Assembly: GCF_022346885.1 (NCBI RefSeq)
Contig: NZ_JAKRNK010000003.1
Location: forward strand, 310,001 to 374,000
DNA from: Paenibacillus sp. ACRRX
Lineage (GTDB): Bacteria; Bacillota; Bacilli; Paenibacillales; Paenibacillaceae
Direction of reading: 5' to 3'
DNA: 64,000 bases
A program made the translations under genes and the position numbers. The notes beneath the pieces were generated by a model. It had not been told where the DNA came from, did not search any database, and worked only from the letters and a program-made list of their open reading frames with translations. Shown here piece after piece: positions 26,801 to 35,840 of this stretch. The number at the start of each line of letters is the position of its first letter. Within the stretch, counting starts at the first letter, position 1.

Positions 26801-27758
26801 AGTGCACCTTCTTTCGGCTAACGTACCATTGTACGAGCGTGAGCAGCATGATAATCACAAAGAGCACCATTACGAGGGCCGAGGCACGGCCCGTCTTGAA
26901 CTCCACAAATGCCATTGAATATATCCAATATACGACCGCGTTGGATGCCTTGAGAGGCCCCCCATTGGTCATAATATCAATGGACTGGAACACCTGCATC
27001 GACGAAATAAACGTTGTAATAACTAGGAACAACGTCATCGGGGACAAAAGCGGCAGCGTAATGTGCCGGAACTGACGCATGCGGCTCGCACCATCGATAG
27101 CTGCGGCTTCATAGTATTCCAGCGGGATGCCGCGCATCCCTGCGATGAACAAAATCATCGCAAAACCGACACCTTTCCATACAGAAACAGCTACTAGTGC
27201 AGGCAGTACTGTTAAAGGATCAACTAGCCAGTTGAATCCTTCTAAGCCAAACCACCGCAGGACAGCGTTCAGCAGCCCATATTGATCGTTATATATCCAT
27301 GTAAATACCATTGCTGCGATGACCATGGATATATAATGAGGCATAAAGATGACGCCTCGCATAAAACCAAACAAGCGTGATCTCCCTACATTAAAAAGCA
27401 GCGCCAACAGCAATCCGATTCCAAGCGTCAGCACAACATCAAGCCCTGTATAAATAAAAGTCACTTTAAGAGACTGATAAAAATCCTCGTTCGATAACAG
27501 CCACTCATAGTTTTTGATGCCTACAAATTTCTTCACTGGCCGTGTCATATTCCAATTCGTCATACTGATATAGATGGAATACACTAACGGGTAGTACAAA
27601 AAGATACTCATAAACAGCAGGGCTGGCAGTGCAAATGAAAAATCTTTTAACCGCTCCAGCCTGCTGTTAAACTTGGGGACCGGAACAGAAGAAGCGGACA
27701 CCCGATCGGGTGCCGCCTTGTCCGCTGCCTTATGCTGTACTTGTTGATCCATCGCCAT
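26790..27758 (-). CDS. ABC importer permease, UgpA-like
   Basis: 322-residue permease of the MalF/UgpA branch. An N-terminal cytoplasmic stretch of about 35 residues is followed by six helices; the EAA loop is EAAAIDGASRMRQFRHITLP. The start follows GAGGGG closely and lies two bases after the stop codon of the binding protein gene, indicating tight coupling. The partner genes and a phosphodiesterase point to glycerophosphodiesters or glycerol-3-phosphate as substrate. Confidence 0.93.
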   Translation of the reverse strand: MAMDQQVQHKAADKAAPDRVSASSVPVPKFNSRLERLKDFSFALPALLFMSIFLYYPLVYSIYISMTNWNMTRPVKKFVGIKNYEWLLSNEDFYQSLKVTFIYTGLDVVLTLGIGLLLALLFNVGRSRLFGFMRGVIFMPHYISMVIAAMVFTWIYNDQYGLLNAVLRWFGLEGFNWLVDPLTVLPALVAVSVWKGVGFAMILFIAGMRGIPLEYYEAAAIDGASRMRQFRHITLPLLSPMTLFLVITTFISSMQVFQSIDIMTNGGPLKASNAVVYWIYSMAFVEFKTGRASALVMVLFVIIMLLTLVQWYVSRKKVHYEG

Positions 27759-27760
27759 CG

Positions 27761-29083
27761 TTACCCCTCATGTTCCGCCAGAATATCGTTCATCTTCTTG
27801 GCAGCAGCCTGCATGAGCGGATTCGGGTCTTTATGATTTAGAATCATTTCACCCAGCACTTCCTGATACTGGCCGCTAAATTCTTCGTAGGCCGGATGCT
27901 GCAAGCGTGGCGTCACATTGTCGAAGTTATCGAAGACTGCCTTGTATTGCGGCCATCTTTCAAAGTAAGCTTTCCCTTCCTCTGATTCAAATGCAGACTT
28001 ACGAGTTGGCAGGTACCCGACGGATTCCGCCCACTTGATATTGTGAGCGGCTGACGTCATAAACTGAACGAATTTCCAAGCAGCTTCCTTCTGCTTGTCA
28101 TCCACGCCGTCCATCATTACGATGCCTGCACCGCCAATGTTAGACGTTCTCACCTTGTCTCCTGGCAAGAAGGAGACGCCTACTTCGAACTTGGCATTTT
28201 CGCGATACATTTTCAGCATCGCAGACGTATGCTCTACCATTGCGATCTCGCCGTTCAGGAACATTTGCCGCATGTTATTGGATGCGCCTTTGCCATAACC
28301 CATATGCATAGCGCCTTCATCCATCCACTTTTTGAAGTTGTTGATATAACGCATTGATTCTGGCGTCTCAACCGCCGACTTGGTCTTGTCCGCCGTTAAG
28401 ATGCTCCCGCCTCCATTCGTAATCCATGGATCGTTGTACCACGTATCCCAGCCTGGTACGGAAAAAGCATAACGTGTGGTCTTGCCATTTTCTTTCTTGG
28501 TCACCTTTTGATTAAACGATTCTATCTCATCCCATGTCTGCGGGGGCTGCACACCCAATTGGTCCAGCAGCGTCTTGTTATACACAAATACGCTGGTACT
28601 TACGATTAGTGGAAAGCCGAATTGCTTGCCATTGTAGGCATAAGCATCCAACATCCCTTTAGAGAAATCACCGAGCTCTACTTGATCACGCTGGATAAAG
28701 GGTGTCATATCCGCAAATACGCCACCTTCGGCAAAGTTCGGCAGTGATGCTACTTCTACATTTGTTACAGCAGGCACATCTTTGGCTGCCACTGCGGCCT
28801 GAAGCTTCTTGTGCAAGTCGTCATAACCGCCCTGAAATACAGGCTCTACTGTGATGTAGGGATATTTCTTGTTAAATTCCGTCAACATGTAATTAAGACC
28901 CTCAGTCTGAGTTTCTGCATGTGAATGCCAGTATTGAATCGTTATTGGAGTTGTGTCTTCTTTAACAGGTTCTGTCTTGGCTGCACCGTTTGTCCCTTCG
29001 GATGCTCCTCCGGAGGAGCACGCGACCAGGCTAAAAGTCAGCATACATAACGTCAATATTTTCAACCAGCTCTTCATCTTCAT
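27761..29083 (-). CDS. ABC importer solute-binding lipoprotein, UgpB-like
   Basis: About 440-residue lipoprotein (signal peptide with lipobox SLVAC, Cys near residue 22) that delivers solute to the permease pair. Family 1 binding-protein features are clear: IQYWHSHAETQ at the mature N-terminus, GFPLIVSTSVFVYNK in the hinge region, and VGYLPTRKSAF in the C-terminal lobe. The Ser-Thr next to YNK corresponds to the phosphate-contacting segment of E. coli UgpB as I recall it. ATG at 29083 is chosen because AGAAGGGA lies about 12 bases upstream; the TTG at 29095 would touch that site. First gene of the importer operon, downstream of a terminator hairpin and glpP. Confidence 0.9.
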   Translation of the reverse strand: MKMKSWLKILTLCMLTFSLVACSSGGASEGTNGAAKTEPVKEDTTPITIQYWHSHAETQTEGLNYMLTEFNKKYPYITVEPVFQGGYDDLHKKLQAAVAAKDVPAVTNVEVASLPNFAEGGVFADMTPFIQRDQVELGDFSKGMLDAYAYNGKQFGFPLIVSTSVFVYNKTLLDQLGVQPPQTWDEIESFNQKVTKKENGKTTRYAFSVPGWDTWYNDPWITNGGGSILTADKTKSAVETPESMRYINNFKKWMDEGAMHMGYGKGASNNMRQMFLNGEIAMVEHTSAMLKMYRENAKFEVGVSFLPGDKVRTSNIGGAGIVMMDGVDDKQKEAAWKFVQFMTSAAHNIKWAESVGYLPTRKSAFESEEGKAYFERWPQYKAVFDNFDNVTPRLQHPAYEEFSGQYQEVLGEMILNHKDPNPLMQAAAKKMNDILAEHEG

Positions 29084-29140
29084 TTCAATCGTCAATCCCT
29101 TCTGCTTGTCTTTACCCTATTTTTCATGCGACACCATTAC

Positions 29141-29219
29141 AAAAAAGACGATAGACAACCTGAAGCAAACCACTTCCCGTTAAGGATTGGATCAGTTGCT
29201 TCAGGGTTATCTCATCGTC
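29141..29219 (-). terminator. Large terminator hairpin between glpP and the Ugp-like operon, candidate GlpP antitermination target
   Basis: Read on the minus strand, a long stem with small bulges forms between the segment ending in CCCTGAAGCAA (29219 to 29196) and TTGCTTCAGG to ATCGTC (29168 to 29147), followed directly by six T residues (29146-29141). It lies after the glpP stop codon and 58 bases before the UgpB-like start. It could simply end glpP, but in B. subtilis GlpP acts by antitermination at such leaders of glp genes, so readthrough control of the importer operon is a good hypothesis. Confidence 0.88.
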
Positions 29220-29251
29220 TCCACCCGTCTACTCTTTTTTATTAAATTCCG

Positions 29252-29803
29252 CTACCAGAAACGAGAATCACCAATCGATACGTAATCCGCTCCACTTTTG
29301 ATTGCAACTTGGATCTCTTCTTGACTGCGAATTAACCCGCCTACGATCAATGGACAATTAACGGCCTGCTTCAACTCACCTACGATACGAGGCATTAGGC
29401 CCGGCATAAGCTCCACCTCGTTAGGCTTCGACTGACCAATCAGCTTGATCGCCGTTTCCACAGCAGAAGAATCAATTGCAAATATGCGCTGGATTGAACT
29501 AATGCCTGCTTGTCGCGCGGCCACGATCGCTTGGCTCTTGGTAGATACAATACCATCGATTTTATACGTCTCGGCCAAATACTGTACTGCATGTGAATCT
29601 CTGCCGATTCCTCCTACCATCTCCGTATGTACGTAGACTTGTTTGCCAGCTTGCTGGAGACTGCTGACAATCGAGGACAACTGCAATATGCTTCCCGTCA
29701 TCAAAATGACCCTTCTAATTCGACCTGTTACAGCCTTCTGAATCTGATCGGGCTTTGTTATCGATGCAATGATCGGGAAAGCAAGCTTGTTTACATCAGT
29801 CAT
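29252..29803 (-). CDS. glpP: Glycerol-3-phosphate-responsive antiterminator GlpP
   Basis: 183-residue protein of the GlpP family, a TIM-barrel-like fold that binds glycerol-3-phosphate and then binds leader mRNA to prevent termination. Recognisable segments: PIIASITKPDQI, VYVHTEMVGGIGRD, DGIVSTKSQAI, ELMPGLMPRIV, LIVGGLIRSQEEI and GADYVSIGDSRFW. Length is normal. GAAGG lies about eight bases before the ATG. No glpF, glpK or glpD follows; the next genes on the strand are the Ugp-like importer and phosphodiesterase, separated by a terminator hairpin that is its probable target. Confidence 0.94.
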   Translation of the reverse strand: MTDVNKLAFPIIASITKPDQIQKAVTGRIRRVILMTGSILQLSSIVSSLQQAGKQVYVHTEMVGGIGRDSHAVQYLAETYKIDGIVSTKSQAIVAARQAGISSIQRIFAIDSSAVETAIKLIGQSKPNEVELMPGLMPRIVGELKQAVNCPLIVGGLIRSQEEIQVAIKSGADYVSIGDSRFW

Positions 29804-29924
29804 CTGTCTGCCTTCTTTATAGTTGGTGTATCTATACCTTACTTTACAAGTGTCAAGCGGCTGTCATGGGCATGTAAATATTTAGTTAAAAAAATGTTAA
29901 ATGTTGCCGTGACGATGTCCATGC

Positions 29925-29985
29925 ATATAAAATAACCCGATCACATTCATCATACAGAAGTACGATGATTTGTGAATCGGGTTAT
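29925..29985 (-). terminator. Terminator of ABC exporter operon 1
   Basis: ATAACCCGAT with following bases (29932-29953) pairs with ATGATT to ATCGGGTTAT (29962-29985); on the minus strand the stem is followed by ATTTTAT. It lies 24 bases after the exporter stop codon. Confidence 0.85.
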
Positions 29986-30008
29986 GGCTTAATTATGTGC
30001 GCTTACGC

Positions 30009-31883
30009 TTAGATTGCAGCCGGTGCTGACTCTGAGAATTGGCTGTTATAGAGATCGGCGTAGAAGCCCTTCTGCTGCATCAGCTCATCATGCGTTCCTT
30101 GTTCAATCACGGTTCCCTGGTTCATGACCAGAATGAGATCCGCATTACGAATGGTGGACAGACGATGCGCAATTACAAAGCTCGTTCTGCCCTGCATCAA
30201 TTGATTCATCGCTTTCTGGATATGAACCTCGGTCCGTGTATCCACACTGCTTGTCGCTTCATCCAGAATCAAGATCGAAGGGTCTGCCAATATCGCTCGT
30301 GCGATAGTCAGCAGCTGCTTTTGTCCTTGCGAAATGTTGGACGCTTCTTCATTCAGCACGGTATCATACCCTTTCGGCAGTGTGCGGATAAAGTGATCCG
30401 CATGAGCCGCCTTCGCGGCACGTATAATATCGGCTTCGGAAGCACCTTCCCGGCCATAAGCAATATTATCACGGATCGTGCCGTTAAAGAGCCATGTGTC
30501 TTGTAATACCATACCAAACATCTTACGCAGATCACTGCGTTTCATTTGTGTGATGTCCACACCGTCAATCTTGATTGCACCACCGTTGATCTCATAGAAA
30601 CGCATTAACAGATTAATCAGGGTCGTCTTACCTGCACCCGTCGGTCCAACGATCGCAATGGTTTGACCTGGGCTTACATCGATATTCATATCTTTGATCA
30701 GCAGTTCATCTGCTTTGTAGCCAAACTGGACATGATCAAATTCGACTCTGCCCGCAGGACTCGCGATTGCCGTAGCAGGTTCGGATTCCGGAACCTCTTC
30801 TGCCTCATCCAATATTTCAAATACACGCTCTGCCGAAGCTATCGTCGATTGGATGATATTAGCGATATTAGCTGTCTGCGCGATTGGCTGGGTAAATTGG
30901 CGAGCATATTGGATAAACGCCTGGATATCCCCGATCTCAATCGATTTCTTTGTAACCAGAATACCACCCACAACACAGATCAGCACGTAACCGATATTTC
31001 CGATAAAATTCATCAACGGCATGATCATGCCGGATATAAATTGTGCCTTCCAGCCCGATTCATACAAGCGTTCATTAATTTGACCGAATTCTTCAAGCGA
31101 TTGATCTTCATGTCCAAATGCCTTAACGATGTTATGCCCTGTGTACATTTCTTCTACGTGGCCGTTCAACTCGCCGAGCGATTTCTGCTGGCCCACAAAG
31201 TGTTTCTGCGAACGCGATGCGACCATCTTGATGACGATAGCACTTAATGGCAGCGTCAGCATGCAGATCAACGTCAGCAGAGGACTGATCGTCAGCATCA
31301 TCACAATGACACCGATGATCGTAATGATGGACGTGATAAGCTGCGTCAAGCTCTGCTGCAGTGTCGTACTAATATTATCAACGTCATTAGTGACGCGGCT
31401 TAAAATCTCGCCATGCGTCCGTGAGTCAAAATATTTAAGCGGCAGTCGGTTTAGCTTTTCATTTACTTCCTTCCGCATGTCGTAAACAATTTTTTGCGCC
31501 ACACCTGCCATAATATATTGCTGCACGTAACTGAACAGCGCACTGAACAGATACAGGCCAACGAGCAGAAGGAGAATCTGATTAATAAATTCAAAGTCCA
31601 TAACAGCTGGTAGACCGTTCAATTTTGCCATCGTAAATTCATACAGCTTGGTAGTCGCTTTCCCCATAATTTTCGGGCTGACAATAGAGAACACCGTACT
31701 GCAAATTGCCATAAAGAAAATAATGATCAACTTAGTGCGGCTGGGCTTTAAGTAACTAAGGAGCCGCTTTAATGTTCCTTTAAAATCTTTTGCCTTATCG
31801 CCAGGCATCATCATGCCAGGCCCCATCGGCCCCATGCCGCCCTGCTTACCGCCCGGCTTTGTTGTTTTCTTATGGTCACTCAC
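30009..31883 (-). CDS. Heterodimeric ABC exporter, catalytic-site subunit (pair 1)
   Basis: 624-residue half-transporter: a Gly/Met/Pro-rich N-terminal extension (about 35 residues), six-helix exporter domain to about residue 340, and nucleotide-binding domain. Walker A is GPTGAGKTTLIN, the signature is the unusual ISQGQKQ, Walker B ILILDEATSSVD keeps the catalytic Glu, and the switch His is present in VIAHRLST. It overlaps its partner gene by four bases. Together they resemble the LmrCD/BmrCD/YfiBC class of drug exporters with one consensus and one degenerate ATP site. A MarR gene heads the operon. Substrate unknown. Confidence 0.93.
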   Translation of the reverse strand: MSDHKKTTKPGGKQGGMGPMGPGMMMPGDKAKDFKGTLKRLLSYLKPSRTKLIIIFFMAICSTVFSIVSPKIMGKATTKLYEFTMAKLNGLPAVMDFEFINQILLLLVGLYLFSALFSYVQQYIMAGVAQKIVYDMRKEVNEKLNRLPLKYFDSRTHGEILSRVTNDVDNISTTLQQSLTQLITSIITIIGVIVMMLTISPLLTLICMLTLPLSAIVIKMVASRSQKHFVGQQKSLGELNGHVEEMYTGHNIVKAFGHEDQSLEEFGQINERLYESGWKAQFISGMIMPLMNFIGNIGYVLICVVGGILVTKKSIEIGDIQAFIQYARQFTQPIAQTANIANIIQSTIASAERVFEILDEAEEVPESEPATAIASPAGRVEFDHVQFGYKADELLIKDMNIDVSPGQTIAIVGPTGAGKTTLINLLMRFYEINGGAIKIDGVDITQMKRSDLRKMFGMVLQDTWLFNGTIRDNIAYGREGASEADIIRAAKAAHADHFIRTLPKGYDTVLNEEASNISQGQKQLLTIARAILADPSILILDEATSSVDTRTEVHIQKAMNQLMQGRTSFVIAHRLSTIRNADLILVMNQGTVIEQGTHDELMQQKGFYADLYNSQFSESAPAAI

Positions 31884-33607
31884 GCAATCTCCTCCTCTGA
31901 CAACTGCGAGGACACGATCTCACGATATACGTCGCTCTTCTCCAGCAGCTCTTTATGCGTACCAACGTCTGCAATCCGACCTTCCTCAAGCACAATAATC
32001 CGGTCTGCATCCATAACCGTGCTGACACGCTGCGCAACAAGGATAACGGTCGAATCTACCGTTTCTCCCTTCAATGCAGCCCGCAGCTTCGCATCCGTCT
32101 TAAAGTCCAGTGCTGAAAAACTATCGTCGAATATATAGATCTCTGGCTTGCGAACCAAGGCGCGAGCAATGGATAGCCGCTGCTTCTGGCCTCCAGATAC
32201 GTTCGTACCGCCTTGAGCAATCGTCGATTCAAATCCATCCGGCATACCATTAATAAACTCTGTAGCTTGCGCCACATCTGCTGCGTGCCTCATCTCTTCA
32301 TCTGTGGCATCCTGCTTGCCATATCGGATATTGTCAGCAATTGTTCCAGAGAACAAGACCGCCTTCTGCGGCACTAGTCCGATCTTTGCCCTTAAATCCT
32401 CGTGCGAAAGCTCTCTGACATCGATGCCGTTAACGAGAATTCTCCCGCTGTCGATGTCGTAGAAGCGAGGGATTAAGTTGAGCATCGTAGACTTGCCCGA
32501 TCCTGTACCGCCTATAATCGCAGTAGTCTCACCAGGGCGGGCGCTGAACGAAATATCCGACAAGGCGGGATTCTCTGCACCAGGATAACTGAATGTAACA
32601 CGATCAAATTCAATATATCCGTGTTGACCTGATGCCTGCTTTCCATTCGCTTGATCACGGATGACTGGTTCCATTTCCAACACCTCGTTAATACGAGTTG
32701 CCGAAGCAGATGCACGCGGAATCATTACAAATATGATGGAAACCATGACCAGGGAAAACATGATTTGGGTCGCATACTGGATAAAGGCCATCAAATCGCC
32801 GACCTGCATGCTGCCTGCATTAATCCGGTCGCTGCCGAACCAAATAATTGCAATCGTCGAAAAGTTAAACGCCAACATCATAATTGGCATTAGCGACGCC
32901 ATAATACGGTTGACCTTGATTGCGGTCTGAGTCAAGTCTGTATTTGCGTCATTAAAGCGCTGCTTTTCATGAGTCGTACGATTAAAAGAACGAATCACTC
33001 GAATACCAATCAAGCCTTCACGCAGCACCAGATTGAGTTTATCCAGCTTCTTTTGCATCGCTTTGAATAACGGTATGCCCTTGCTTGCTACTGCAAATAT
33101 CGCCAGCGCCAAGATTGGAATGACGACAGCCAGCACTAACGTAAGCTTTGCATCCTTGTTCACCGCCATAATAATGCCGCCAATACACATCATCGGCGCA
33201 CTGACCATCATCCGTAAAATCATAACAAGTACTTGCTGCACTTGTGTAATGTCATTGGTCGTCCGCGTAATTAGCGAAGCAGTGCCTATTTGATCAAATT
33301 CCTGCAAAGAGAAGTGCTGTACATGGTTAAATACTTTGCCGCGCATCAATTTGCCATAACCCATAGCTACCTTCGCTGACATGTAGCTGCTAATGATCGC
33401 ACAGATCGTCCCCCCAATGGCTACTGCCAGCATGATGCCGCCAATCTGCCATATATAAGGCACATCCCCTTTTGAAATACCAAAGTTCACGATATCGGAC
33501 ATTAACGTAGGCAAATACAATTCTGACAGCGACTGTACGAAGACAAGCGCCAAAATAATCCCGATCGGCAGCCGATACGGCTTCAAATAACGAAACAACC
33601 TCATCAT
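31880..33607 (-). CDS. Heterodimeric ABC exporter, degenerate-site subunit (pair 1)
   Basis: 575-residue half-transporter with six helices (to about residue 320) and an ATPase domain. Walker A GGTGSGKSTMLN and signature VSGGQKQRLSIARAL are normal, but Walker B ends IYIFDDSFSALD, with Asp in place of the catalytic Glu, and the switch His is Gln in VAQRVST. Such changes mark the subunit contributing the non-hydrolysing site in heterodimeric exporters. GAGGAAAC precedes the start. It follows the MarR gene by 26 bases and overlaps the other subunit gene. Confidence 0.93.
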   Translation of the reverse strand: MMRLFRYLKPYRLPIGIILALVFVQSLSELYLPTLMSDIVNFGISKGDVPYIWQIGGIMLAVAIGGTICAIISSYMSAKVAMGYGKLMRGKVFNHVQHFSLQEFDQIGTASLITRTTNDITQVQQVLVMILRMMVSAPMMCIGGIIMAVNKDAKLTLVLAVVIPILALAIFAVASKGIPLFKAMQKKLDKLNLVLREGLIGIRVIRSFNRTTHEKQRFNDANTDLTQTAIKVNRIMASLMPIMMLAFNFSTIAIIWFGSDRINAGSMQVGDLMAFIQYATQIMFSLVMVSIIFVMIPRASASATRINEVLEMEPVIRDQANGKQASGQHGYIEFDRVTFSYPGAENPALSDISFSARPGETTAIIGGTGSGKSTMLNLIPRFYDIDSGRILVNGIDVRELSHEDLRAKIGLVPQKAVLFSGTIADNIRYGKQDATDEEMRHAADVAQATEFINGMPDGFESTIAQGGTNVSGGQKQRLSIARALVRKPEIYIFDDSFSALDFKTDAKLRAALKGETVDSTVILVAQRVSTVMDADRIIVLEEGRIADVGTHKELLEKSDVYREIVSSQLSEEEIA

Positions 33608-33633
33608 GTTTCCTCAACTCCATCTTTACATGT

Positions 33634-34098
33634 CTATTTATGCTGCTCGTGTTCCTGGTTAAGCATGTCGTAATATTCGTATACCTTCTTAAGCAATTCC
33701 ACTAATTGCCCGCTATCCTCTTCACCCAAGTATGCAATGAGGCCATTCATATGATCAGCAAATCGCTGTTCACCTTCTTCTGTCAGCTTGATGCCTGCTT
33801 CCGTTAGCTTTACCCGAACTGCACGCCGATCTTGCTTATCCATGACCCTTTCAATCAAACCTTTATTTTCCAGACCATTTAATGTCTGTGTAACCGTAGG
33901 TGAAGCGACCCGCAGCAGGCTGCTAATCTCCGACACACGCATAGCGGGCTCTCCATCATGTGCCTGACGCTTAATACAGAACAATAACATCATCTCACTA
34001 CGCTTCTTGCCAGTTGTCATACGTTGATGCCACTCGGCCTTACTCAATCTCATAAAAGACTGTGCAAGCTTATAAGCTGTCGTCTCTTGGTCAAACAT
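33634..34098 (-). CDS. MarR family regulator of ABC exporter pair 1
   Basis: About 154-residue winged-helix dimeric repressor. Recognition-helix region SSLLRVASPTVTQTLNGLENKGLIERV and wing DKQDRRAVRVKLTEAG are clear. ATG at 34098 is preferred because GGGGGG lies six bases upstream; the ATG at 34116 has no ribosome binding site. It is the first gene of the exporter operon, and an inverted repeat 20 bases upstream is a likely self-regulatory operator. Ligand is unknown; MarR proteins usually sense phenolic or lipophilic drugs. Confidence 0.92.
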   Translation of the reverse strand: MFDQETTAYKLAQSFMRLSKAEWHQRMTTGKKRSEMMLLFCIKRQAHDGEPAMRVSEISSLLRVASPTVTQTLNGLENKGLIERVMDKQDRRAVRVKLTEAGIKLTEEGEQRFADHMNGLIAYLGEEDSGQLVELLKKVYEYYDMLNQEHEQHK

Positions 34099-34117
34099 GT
34101 CATCCCCCCGAATCATT

Positions 34118-34133
34118 TATGTTTTAGAACATA
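34118..34133. promoter_or_regulatory. Candidate MarR operator
   Basis: TATGTT (34118-34123) and AACATA (34128-34133) are perfect inverted repeats with a four-base spacer, just upstream of the marR-exporter operon. Size and symmetry suit a MarR dimer; binding is inferred. Confidence 0.5.
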
Positions 34134-34541
34134 TTTAGATAGCTTCTCTATTTAATAGTAGATCTAATTATTAACTCACTTATTAATTAAGTAGTATAAT
34201 TATATATTCATAAAACTTTTACTGTCAAATCCTTAATTGCCCACTCTTTGTTATAAATACAAATGCAAAAAACCGTTCTCTAAAGAGACTGGCACTCTAA
34301 CTAGCATTCCAGAAATGGCTCCTCCATCTCTACCTCCGTATAGGGCTATACTGTTTATGCCTCCCTTCCCTGGATACTCAGACATCTCATCTTTTTTATT
34401 TACCTGCTGTCTAATAGATAGCAGGAGTAATTAGCAGATATCCGGCTGTTTTAACGCGAAACTATGACTTTACTCCCTTTTCCCTCCAGAATAACCCCTG
34501 ATACAATAGATAAGTCATTCACCAATAACCGGAGGTTATTT
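34134..34541. other. AT-rich intergenic region between divergent units
   Basis: No gene is supported. It contains a stable hairpin, CCTGCTGTCT (34403-34412) with AGATAGCAGG (34416-34425), not followed by a T-tract on either strand, and the promoters of the MarR operon and of the following MFS gene. The hairpin could be part of the MFS leader. Confidence 0.4.
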
Positions 34542-35822
34542 ATGCGTTTTCCTCATCATTTTTTGTCCGAAGTCAAACATTGGAACCGAAACATTAAGCT
34601 GTTCTTTATCTCTAATCTGCTCTATCAATTCGGAAGCGGCATGTTTATGGTGCTGTATAACTTATATATTCAAGCACTTGGATTCAATCAGGCGATGAAT
34701 GGAACACTTGTCAGCGTACAGTCCCTAGCCACCGCATGCATGTTTATCCCTATCGGCCTTGCAGGAGATCGAGTCAGCCGGAAAAACATCCTGATCATCG
34801 GCGCCTTATTTACCGGGCTTAGCTTCATTGGACGATCTTATGTCGAAGGTGAAATGGGTCTGCAGCTGTTTGCTATTTGTTCAGGCTTGTTTGCTTCCTT
34901 TTATCAAGTACTTGCCGTACCTTTCCTTGCTGCCAATATCGACAAGTCGCAAAGACTGCGCATATTCAGCTATCATTTCTCAATGGTGCTTGCAGCGCAG
35001 GTTATCGGTAGCATAGGAGGAGGCATGTGGGCTGACTGGATGCAAGGCGCCGGCTGGGACAAAGTGTCCAGTCTCCAACTTGTACTTATGGTTGGTGGCG
35101 CAGTCAGTCTGGCCTCTTTTGTGCCTTTGATGTTCGTAAAAGAACCAACAGTTGTGCGGCCTGAGTCATTGCTGGCTGAAGAACAGTCATCTGATTCACA
35201 GCCAAGCTTGCGCCAGGACGAGGACTGGAAGCGAATCATTCAATTTACATTCGCGCAGCTTCTTGTGGGTCTTGGCTCCGGTTTGGTCGTCCCTTACTTA
35301 AACCTGTACTTTACCGACCGTTTTCACGTATCGTTAACGGCTGTAGGCCTGCTGGTTTCACTTGGGCAGGTGATGACCATTATCTCCATCCTGATAGGTC
35401 CAACGCTAGCCAAGCGTGTCGGCCAAGTGCGCGCGGTTGTGTATTTTCAACTGCTGTCATTGCCCTTCTTACTCTTGACTGGCTTTACGAATCTGCTCGT
35501 TATCGCTTCCATCAGCTTCCTGTTCCGGCAAGCCCTTATGAATGCGGCTAACCCGATTCAATCTACCCTGATGGTTGACCTTGTGTCGGATCGGAGGAGA
35601 GGGATCGCTAATTCCTTTACCCAAACAGCCTTTATGTTAGGATGGGCAAGCATGGGCACCGTTCAGTCAGCTCTCATCACCCACTACGGCAGTTACTGGG
35701 GGTATGCAATTACATTTTGTATTACAGGATTCTTATATGTCATCGCTGCTGTATGCTTCTACTTCATGTTTCGGGAAACTCAGATTCATCGAACTTCAAC
35801 TACGGAAGCCTCAACCCTATGA
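34542..35822 (+). CDS. MFS transporter
   Basis: 426-residue major facilitator with about twelve helices. The A-motif loop reads AGDRVSRKN after helix 2 and the N- and C-halves are joined by a charged loop (residues about 195-220). It looks like a drug/metabolite exporter of the DHA type; the substrate cannot be named. ATG at 34542 is chosen because GGAGG lies six bases upstream; upstream in-frame starts have no site. A strong terminator overlaps the stop codon. Confidence 0.88.
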   Translation: MRFPHHFLSEVKHWNRNIKLFFISNLLYQFGSGMFMVLYNLYIQALGFNQAMNGTLVSVQSLATACMFIPIGLAGDRVSRKNILIIGALFTGLSFIGRSYVEGEMGLQLFAICSGLFASFYQVLAVPFLAANIDKSQRLRIFSYHFSMVLAAQVIGSIGGGMWADWMQGAGWDKVSSLQLVLMVGGAVSLASFVPLMFVKEPTVVRPESLLAEEQSSDSQPSLRQDEDWKRIIQFTFAQLLVGLGSGLVVPYLNLYFTDRFHVSLTAVGLLVSLGQVMTIISILIGPTLAKRVGQVRAVVYFQLLSLPFLLLTGFTNLLVIASISFLFRQALMNAANPIQSTLMVDLVSDRRRGIANSFTQTAFMLGWASMGTVQSALITHYGSYWGYAITFCITGFLYVIAAVCFYFMFRETQIHRTSTTEASTL

Positions 35823-35840
35823 GGCTTTTTTTCTTTTTTC
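35806..35840 (+). terminator. Intrinsic terminator of MFS gene
   Basis: AAGCCTCA (35807-35813 region) pairs with TGAGGCTT (35820-35827) over a six-base loop and is followed by a long T-rich run. The TGA stop codon lies in the 3' arm. Confidence 0.93.
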
